Positions 4,801 to 8,221 of a DNA stretch of 8,221 nucleotides are shown here, piece after piece; position 1 is the stretch's first letter, and each line of letters starts with the position of its first letter. The stretch covers positions 1 to 8,221 of the forward strand of contig JAISYD010000031.1 in the NCBI GenBank assembly GCA_031270145.1, in the 5' to 3' direction. The DNA is from Planctomycetota bacterium. Its GTDB lineage: Bacteria; Planctomycetota; SZUA-567. A program made the position numbers and the translations under genes. The notes beneath the pieces are model-generated. The model made no database searches. It was not told where the DNA came from and saw only the letters and a list, made by a program, of their open reading frames with translations.

Positions 4801-7532
4801 AACAACAGCAGGGCCAACAGGTAAATCCACCAGGAATTCCAAACCACGTCCCAATTGGAGGGGACGTAAGTCTCGATTTCGGGGAAGCTGACGCTGTAAT
4901 CGGAAGGCGGCGGACTGGCCGGGATTCCCGGCTGCCCCTGGAACGGCCGCTCCGCCTTTTCTAGAGAGCCGTCGGCTGGACGGACGGAAGCCGGCTCGCC
5001 GCCGGCGAATTGGCCGGGCGGCTCCACCGGCGCGTCATCCAGCCGGGGCAGGGGTTCCGCCGCCCCGGCGACGGCATCCGGCAATTCGGGCGGGGTCGGC
5101 AGGCCGGCGATGGGCGGCAGGGGGTTGATCTCCAGGACGTAGGATTTCACCCGCCAGCGCAGGGCGATATCGGCCGCCGCCGGACCGGCCGAAAGCGACA
5201 GGCGGCCGGAATATTCGCCGTCCGGCTTGCCGAGAGGGACCGACGCCACCGCCTCGATGTTGATTTCCCCCGATCCGGCGGGAAGGATGGCGGTTTCCGT
5301 TTTGGCCTCCAGATCGGCGCCGCCTTCCACCTGGAGCGCCAGGGGGGCCGCCTTGTCGGCGGAGAAGGGGACGGCGAAGCGGCGGCTGACGAAGGTGCCG
5401 GGCGGAATTTGGCCGAGATCCACCTCGGTGGGAGCGTAAAGGCGGATCGTCCCCACCTTGACCCTGGCGTCGGAGCGATCAACCTCGTCTTCTCCGTCGA
5501 AAAGGGAAAAATCGCCCCTGTATTCGCCCGGCCGGGCCGAGTCGGGGACGGTGATTTCCAGATCGAAGGCGTTGTCGCCCGGCTTTACCCTGACCTCGGA
5601 GGAAAGTTCATCCCAGCCGTCCGCGTCGCTCCAGGCCAAATCGAAAATCAGGTCGCGGGGGGCCGCCGCCTCCATATCGATATCGACCCGGGCGCCGCCC
5701 TTTTCGCCGGGGAAAAGTACCCCGAAATCAATATCCCCGCCAATTCGGATCCGATTCGGCGACTCCAATTCGGGAATGGGCGCCGGCTCGAGAACGGGTT
5801 CGGGCGCGGGCTCCGGCTCGGGAACGGGCTCCGGCTCGGGAATGGGTTCGGGCGCTAGCTCCGGCTCGGGTTCAGGTTTAGGCTCCGGCTCGGGTTCAGG
5901 TTTAGGCTCCGGCTCGGCAATGGATTCGGGCTCGGGTTCTGGAGGGTCCGGCAGCCATTGCGCCGTGGCCATGGCCTGGCGGATGAAGGAACCGTATTCC
6001 CAAGCCAATCCCTGGGCGCGGATGATCGCCTCGGGACGGCGCGGAAAATGATCTGGATAGGCGGCAATCGCCCCATAGACGCCGTCGCCGGCCTGGCCGT
6101 CCCCGTGCCCGCCGTCGTCAAAAAGCCGCAACCGCCCCAGCGTGGTTCCGGCCAGGGGTTCGACCCACACCTCGGCGCCGGCCAGCGGCTTCTCCCCCTG
6201 GGCCAGAGTGGCGCCAAAGGCGATTTCGCCGCCATGGATCTGGGGCGGAAACAAATCGAGAAAAAATGAGGTATCGCCGAAAATGGCCAAAATCGAGCCG
6301 CCGGGCGAGGCCGTATCCCAGGCGAAGCGCCAGTCCCCGGGGGCGGGGCTGCCCGCGTAGGCGCCGCCGGAAATGCTGGAGACGGAACCGCCCGCCGGGC
6401 CGGTCAGCCTCACCCTGGCCCCTCCGTCCGCCAGGGCGACCAGGCGCTTGACGCTGGCGTCGACGGGGAAAATCGCCTCGCCCGAGGCCGAGTTCAGCCG
6501 CTCGGCCCGGAGCAGTTGCCGTTTGCCGAGTTCAGCCGCCAGGCGGGCATAAATTTCCGGCAAATCCTTGTCGCTGGGGGCCGGGAAATACGCGCCGCCC
6601 GTGCTTTGGGCCATTTCCCTGAGCAAGCCGTGGTCGGCCGCCCGGGTGAGGCCGACGGTGAAAACGCGGATGCCGGCCCGGGCGCATTCGAGATGGGAAT
6701 TGCGGTAGCGCTCGCCTTCATTCTTGCCGTCGGTCAGCAGGATGATGGCCGGCCGCCGCGATCCGGAAGCCTGGAGTTGCCGCCGGGCCAGGTCCAGCGG
6801 CGCGTCCAGGTTGGTCATGCCGTCGGCGCCGATTCGGGAGAGGGCGGCCAGCAGCCTTTCCCCCTCCGTCAACGGCAGGAGCGGAGCGCTGGCTTCGGCC
6901 TGGTGGTTGAAGGTCACCAGCCCCACCCGGCCGATGCCGCCGCCGGCGCGCGCCATTTCGATGAAGGCCCTGGCGGCGGCGATCCGGCGTTTACGGGGAT
7001 CATTGTACCCCATGCTGGAACTGACGTCGACGGCGAGGATCACATCGGCCAGTTCCGAGACGGAGCGAAGCTCGCCCTCCGCCGTCCCTTCCGCCAGGGG
7101 GACGCCGCCGGGGGCGTAGATCACCCGCACCCGGGCGGGACCGTCCCGCTCCCGCGGCGGGATCAGCCTGGCGTCGAGGAATACGCGCCGGCCGCTTCGC
7201 CACAAATGGATGCCGGCCGCCCGGTATTGTTCCTCCGGCGCCAGGGTTTCCGGCAGGCCCGCGGGCTGGACGTAAACTTGGAAATCCCCGGCGCCGGCGC
7301 CGCGATCATCCAGATCGGGAGGAAGGGCAAGCTCCAATTTGACGTTGCCGGGCGAGCGGGGATCGCCCAGTTCCCGGTTCAGCAGGACGACGGACAGGCG
7401 GGCGGGTTCGCCGCCTCGGACGGCCCCGGACGGGAAAAGAAGCGGCAGCAGGAAAAAAAGCGCCGCGATCCGGATGCGGCGCGGGTCGGCGGACGGGGCG
7501 GGCTGGGACGGCGTTGGCGCCGAGTCGGACAT
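1839..7532 (-). CDS. giant envelope protein: VWA, Ig-like, TonB-like anchor, DUF4159-like and jelly-roll domains
   Basis: 1897 residues, in one intact frame. The ATG at 7532 is chosen because it forms TAATG with the exbD-like stop, has GGGGAAAAA just upstream, and places a hydrophobic signal or anchor at residues 20-36. The VWA domain (about 161-335) has a full MIDAS set: D169-V-S171-S-S173, T240 and D268 in TDG. A DDGGHGDGQAGDGVYG loop lies at 472-487. A Pro-Glu spacer (529-592) follows, then two Ig-like beta domains (about 595-692 and 694-800). Two membrane helices come next: a poly-Leu helix (901-924) and 931-957. A disordered Ala/Pro/Ser/Arg/Glu-rich linker spans about 960-1525. A DUF4159-like domain (about 1533-1705) and a CBM-like jelly roll (about 1735-1897) end the protein. 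The charged turn YRLGKSSLAR between the helices predicts a cytoplasmic hairpin, leaving both large halves periplasmic. Its role is inferred: a motor-coupled envelope protein. VWA and membrane calls are firm; the C-terminal domain names rest on pattern resemblance. Confidence 0.93.
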   Translation of the reverse strand: MSDSAPTPSQPAPSADPRRIRIAALFFLLPLLFPSGAVRGGEPARLSVVLLNRELGDPRSPGNVKLELALPPDLDDRGAGAGDFQVYVQPAGLPETLAPEEQYRAAGIHLWRSGRRVFLDARLIPPRERDGPARVRVIYAPGGVPLAEGTAEGELRSVSELADVILAVDVSSSMGYNDPRKRRIAAARAFIEMARAGGGIGRVGLVTFNHQAEASAPLLPLTEGERLLAALSRIGADGMTNLDAPLDLARRQLQASGSRRPAIILLTDGKNEGERYRNSHLECARAGIRVFTVGLTRAADHGLLREMAQSTGGAYFPAPSDKDLPEIYARLAAELGKRQLLRAERLNSASGEAIFPVDASVKRLVALADGGARVRLTGPAGGSVSSISGGAYAGSPAPGDWRFAWDTASPGGSILAIFGDTSFFLDLFPPQIHGGEIAFGATLAQGEKPLAGAEVWVEPLAGTTLGRLRLFDDGGHGDGQAGDGVYGAIAAYPDHFPRRPEAIIRAQGLAWEYGSFIRQAMATAQWLPDPPEPEPESIAEPEPKPEPEPEPKPEPEPELAPEPIPEPEPVPEPEPAPEPVLEPAPIPELESPNRIRIGGDIDFGVLFPGEKGGARVDIDMEAAAPRDLIFDLAWSDADGWDELSSEVRVKPGDNAFDLEITVPDSARPGEYRGDFSLFDGEDEVDRSDARVKVGTIRLYAPTEVDLGQIPPGTFVSRRFAVPFSADKAAPLALQVEGGADLEAKTETAILPAGSGEINIEAVASVPLGKPDGEYSGRLSLSAGPAAADIALRWRVKSYVLEINPLPPIAGLPTPPELPDAVAGAAEPLPRLDDAPVEPPGQFAGGEPASVRPADGSLEKAERPFQGQPGIPASPPPSDYSVSFPEIETYVPSNWDVVWNSWWIYLLALLLLLLLLLLLLAWILYRLGKSSLARFLLASAFANLILAAAFIALLGASMTMTQPIPDTVAVNLVEEDDVYNPDPELTPGERELLIASNQIDFRDDNAAVAAAIAAAARAAAPASAQRMEKQAGLPGTAEKAEELGEARRPSVQPLENRAQNALARRERRERRAETPEEPAAEMPGLPEPPPAERPIGKAESTGAALEVAEARLESELSAPPDPPVWPEDKREAQPLAGVQLLPPAENPNLETVPLSRPVGAAEPRSRRRERSDAHEAAYPEPRSDIADPVRDRVKAAVTAGGTTADNPSPDEIRPLPLLAAEAADGEKSAPAPATGAADLPPLPLRQVDEDSADRARPEPSASRAAGRLERSGKAVRRETGDSPPPVAKPAGGGSAAAANAASRSGTSRGDAGATGELRLDSLPASSPSPAAANDPAGGKPESSASSQAAADPGLTAPVNALSGGAAEPAEFSRPGDPAGAADSRLSSHPGGRSRKAGSNSQSSANGGDGPENLSLASIGQGGGDSPPPAPRGSAGSAGRPFSDPAGRGNDGIADRIGSGESRFFASAGAGSGDSGGREGEGLFPELGESALPADRDPAGALAVQPLPAADSGLRRNRKTSSRRDVSAVSSSAERLLLVLGDFARLPDSAAENLFSALRRLRAGDEVLDRRLTPDDANLSDCLLALATPEAVAAWSDSEAAEVGGYLAGGGHIWLDAADPERRDEAMRRLAKAAGGSHVPLPASHQLADSGPTGAVVLPGGGLAAIATARNWRQAWRYAAAGDSTLNFLNRTLNVFLSGNAGDGLESDPEKPADGLAIEPFNDDIPDRLAGASDSAGRVWSGWASADAWRQPGWSDPGRAAVVSDGQGGQALKVDLDGGAGGRAALYRALDPPEDFSRVKRLSLDVWHDGRGAAGISLILTAPDGQSWTDYETPARELAPGWNRLSFDIGGGSFRPLAAGGAFAPGLSGTGRLGRIGFILYREDAAAAAFLLREPRLHE
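1842..2330 (-). other. C-terminal jelly-roll (carbohydrate-binding-like) domain in the giant gene
   Basis: Residues about 1735-1897. Alternating strands with conserved aromatics read ALKVDLDGG, RVKRLSLDVWHDG, GISLILTAPDGQSWTDYE, LAPGWNRLSFDI and LGRIGFILYRED. The order 'Val-Lys-x-Leu-x-Leu-Asp-x-Trp' then 'Gly-Trp-Asn-x-Leu-x-Phe-Asp' is typical of galactose-binding-like beta sandwiches, including several CBM families. The ligand cannot be told from the sequence. A sugar or peptidoglycan ligand is only a guess. Confidence 0.55.
2418..2936 (-). other. DUF4159-like domain within the giant gene
   Basis: Residues about 1533-1705. The core DCLLALATPEAVAAW...EVGGYLAGGGHIWLDAADP (1579-1617) follows the DUF4159 pattern: a hydrophobic strand ending near a Gly/Thr, a helix ending in YL-x-GGG, and a second strand ending in DD or DA. 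The later helix DEAMRRLAKAAG and the LPASHQL element (1639-1645) fit the family's conserved LP-x-x-H region. A late NFLNRTLNVFL stretch corresponds to the family's end helix. The fold is class I glutamine-amidotransferase-like but no catalytic Cys triad is evident. The exact function of this family is unknown. Confidence 0.6.
2958..4655 (-). other. long low-complexity linker region of the giant gene
   Basis: Residues 960-1525 (about 566) lack any recognisable fold. The first part is Ala/Glu/Arg-rich and includes an Ala-rich helix (AAVAAAIAAAARAAAPAS, 1005-1022) and an Arg-rich cluster (LARRERRERRAE, 1061-1072). The rest is Pro/Ala/Ser/Gly-rich with scattered Arg and Asp. By topology it should be periplasmic. 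A fully extended chain of this length could cross a periplasm, as the shorter TonB and TolA linkers do. Confidence 0.8.
4608..4745 (-). other. TonB/TolA-like anchor segment within the giant gene
   Basis: Residues 930-975 of the giant protein. A basic turn (GKSSLAR) leads into LLASAFANLILAAAFIALL and then an exit PIPDTVAVNLVEEDD. The E. coli TonB anchor reads LLSVCIHGAVVAGLL and exits with PAQPISVTMV. The spacing of the TonB Ser-x3-His pair is kept as S938-x3-N942, with Asn (AAC, 4707-4709) in place of His. The following Val-rich strand and acidic/proline start of the linker also fit. Topology (cytoplasmic to periplasmic) is the same as TonB. This is resemblance by eye, supported by adjacent ExbB/ExbD genes. 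Confidence 0.6.
4776..4811 (-). repeat. CTG/TTG triplet tract encoding twelve leucines
   Basis: Twelve consecutive Leu codons (residues 908-919 of the giant protein) are read from a CAG/CAA run on the plus strand. They form the core of the membrane helix WWIYLLA-(Leu run)-AWILYRL. The tract is a trinucleotide microsatellite, so slippage would lengthen or shorten the helix without a frameshift. Confidence 0.93.
5757..5948 (-). repeat. Pro-Glu repeat tract inside the giant VWA gene
   Basis: This segment encodes residues 529-592 of the giant protein, a run of EPEP, KPEP, EPIPEPEPVPEP and similar units. At DNA level it contains near-perfect tandem copies: gctccggctcgggttcaggt begins at 5858 and again at 5882, a 24-base period, with degenerate copies on both sides. 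Such Pro-Glu/Pro-Lys runs form stiff extended spacers, as in TonB. Here the tract separates the VWA half from the Ig-like domains. The 24-base period keeps the reading frame, so copy-number change would alter spacer length only. Confidence 0.9.
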
Positions 7533-7948
7533 TATTTTTCCCCGGAGTCCAGAACCGGAAGATCGACCCTGGCCACCCCCTCGGCCCGGCAAATGCCGAA
7601 CACCCGCATGACGACCCGGTAGGGTACCCGGGCGTCGGCCCGAATGACGGCCGGCCGATTGGGCTGGGCGGCGACGAATTCGGCCACGATTTTCCGCAGG
7701 GCCGCGTCGTCGTCGACGATCCGGCTGTTCACCACTACGACGCCCTGCTCCCGGATGTTGACGACCAGCCGGGCCGGGACCTTGGCGTCGGCCGTCCCCG
7801 CCTCGCTGTTCGGGAGGATGACGGCGTGATCCGTCTCCCGCCGGCTGAAGTTGGTGGCCACCAAAAAGAAGATCAGGAGCAGGAACACGACGTCGATAAG
7901 CGACGTCATGGGTATTTCATAATGTTCCCCGTCCCGCAAGGCTTTCAT
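7532..7948 (-). CDS. ExbD/TolR-family biopolymer transport protein
   Basis: A complete 138-residue protein, the usual length for ExbD/TolR. A short cytoplasmic N-terminus (residues 1-12) leads into one membrane helix, IPMTSLIDVVFLLLIFFLVA (12-31). It carries the family's conserved proton-relay aspartate at D19, corresponding to the Asp in the E. coli ExbD/TolR helix. The rest (about 32-138) is the periplasmic domain, with typical strands such as RLVVNIREQGVVVVNSR (60-76) and a helix-strand end (ALRKIVAEF, RPAVIRADARVPY). The ATG is preceded by GAAGGGA at 7956-7962, a good ribosome binding site. Its TAA stop overlaps the next ATG by one base (TAATG), so translation of the giant protein is probably coupled to it. 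With the upstream ExbB-like gene it should form a proton-motive-force motor. The partner driven here is probably the next protein, not a classical TonB or TolA, neither of which is present in the window. Confidence 0.93.
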   Translation of the reverse strand: MKALRDGEHYEIPMTSLIDVVFLLLIFFLVATNFSRRETDHAVILPNSEAGTADAKVPARLVVNIREQGVVVVNSRIVDDDAALRKIVAEFVAAQPNRPAVIRADARVPYRVVMRVFGICRAEGVARVDLPVLDSGEK

Positions 7949-7955
7949 GCGAACA

Positions 7956-7962
7956 TCCCTTC
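7956..7962 (-). promoter_or_regulatory. ribosome binding site of the exbD-like gene
   Basis: GAAGGGA on the minus strand ends seven bases before the ATG at 7948. It lies in the 29-base gap after the ExbB-like stop and fixes the start, since no in-frame alternative with a better site is present. Confidence 0.75.
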
Positions 7963-7977
7963 AAGGCGAGCGGCCGC

Positions 7978-8221
7978 TCAATCGGCGAGGCTGGTTTCCT
8001 CCGAGCCGGCCGGCATGGACTCCTCCCAGCGGCCGGCAGCCTCCTCCCGGCTCCGAGCCTCCCCGGCCGCCTCCCCTCCGCGCTGGCCGCCGGCCCGGCT
8101 GGAGGCGGCGGAAATGAAGGCCAGAGCCCTTTCCTCCACTTCCCGCATGATGGATTCGGCGTGGTTGCGCAGGGCGTGGTAGGTCACCAGCATGGGAACC
8201 GCCACCACCAGGCCGAAAGCG
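7978..8221 (-). CDS. MotA/TolQ/ExbB-family proton channel, C-terminal fragment
   Basis: Only the last 80 residues are in the window; the 5' part lies beyond the right edge. The fragment opens inside a membrane helix reading AFGLVVAVPMLVTYHALRN. This matches the last transmembrane segment of ExbB/TolQ proteins, which typically reads GL-VAIPA followed by an aromatic/Asn-containing exit. A charged helix follows (residues about 17-37, HAESIMREVEERALAFI), then an Ala/Glu/Gly-rich tail of about 43 residues ending in a TGA stop. In the family, ExbB/TolQ forms the inner-membrane pentameric proton channel around an ExbD/TolR dimer. The assignment is strengthened by the ExbD-type gene starting 29 bases downstream. 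The low-complexity tail looks cytoplasmic by family topology and is not a known conserved element. ExbB, TolQ and MotA cannot be told apart from this fragment. Confidence 0.85.
   Translation of the reverse strand, partial: AFGLVVAVPMLVTYHALRNHAESIMREVEERALAFISAASSRAGGQRGGEAAGEARSREEAAGRWEESMPAGSEETSLAD

Noticed and set aside
5858..5904. Possible CRISPR or regulatory repeat from the 24-base tandem copies
   Set aside because: The copies are directly adjacent without spacers, in frame, and explained by the Pro-Glu protein repeat.
5010..6051. Plus-strand frames at 5010-5858 and 5458-6051 with Gly/Ser-rich repeats
   Set aside because: The apparent Gly-Ser repeats are the reverse complement of the Pro-Glu tract, and the frames have no start context or domain of their own.
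7533..7592. Start of the giant gene at 7592
   Set aside because: The extra 20 residues overlap the end of the exbD-like gene and look like frame-shadow sequence. The TAATG junction and signal segment favour 7532.

Overview
The window is GC-rich (roughly two thirds GC by eye). All of its supported genes lie on the minus strand, as one tightly packed gene train read from right to left. No RNA gene, insertion sequence, CRISPR array or convincing terminator is visible. No non-coding stretch exceeds about 30 bases, so any promoter driving the train lies beyond the right edge. Large extracytoplasmic VWA proteins encoded with an ExbB/ExbD pair and a secreted HEAT-like protein, together with the base composition, loosely suggest a Gram-negative bacterium, possibly of the Planctomycetota/Verrucomicrobiota/Lentisphaerota type. 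The window alone does not settle the taxonomy.

Layout in transcription order: (1) the C-terminal end of a MotA/TolQ/ExbB-family proton channel (7978-8221, cut by the window edge); (2) an ExbD/TolR-family partner of 138 residues (7532-7948); (3) a giant 1897-residue multidomain envelope protein (1839-7532); (4) a 513-residue secreted, helical, HEAT-like repeat protein (305-1846); (5) the first 97 residues of an isoamylase-type glycogen debranching enzyme (1-291, cut by the window edge). Genes 2/3 overlap by one base (TAATG) and genes 3/4 by eight bases (ATGAATAG). Genes 4/5 are 13 bases apart and genes 1/2 are 29 bases apart. This points to one operon with translational coupling.

The centre of interest is the giant protein. 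Its order is: signal or signal-anchor segment, VWA domain with a complete MIDAS metal site, a DDG..GDG..DGVYG loop, a Pro-Glu repeat spacer, two Ig-like beta domains, a poly-leucine membrane helix, a short positively charged turn, a second membrane helix resembling the TonB/TolA energy-transducer anchor, about 560 residues of disordered linker, a DUF4159-like domain and a jelly-roll (CBM-like) terminal domain. By the positive-inside rule both halves face the periplasm. Next to ExbB and ExbD genes, this suggests a motor-driven envelope machine. In this reading the ExbB/ExbD proton motor engages the TonB-like helix, and the VWA and C-terminal domains bind periplasmic or outer-envelope partners, with the HEAT-like protein as a periplasmic scaffold. 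The mechanism is inference; the domain order and gene packing are seen directly. The debranching enzyme has no signal peptide and probably acts in the cytoplasm, so its link to the machine may be transcriptional only.
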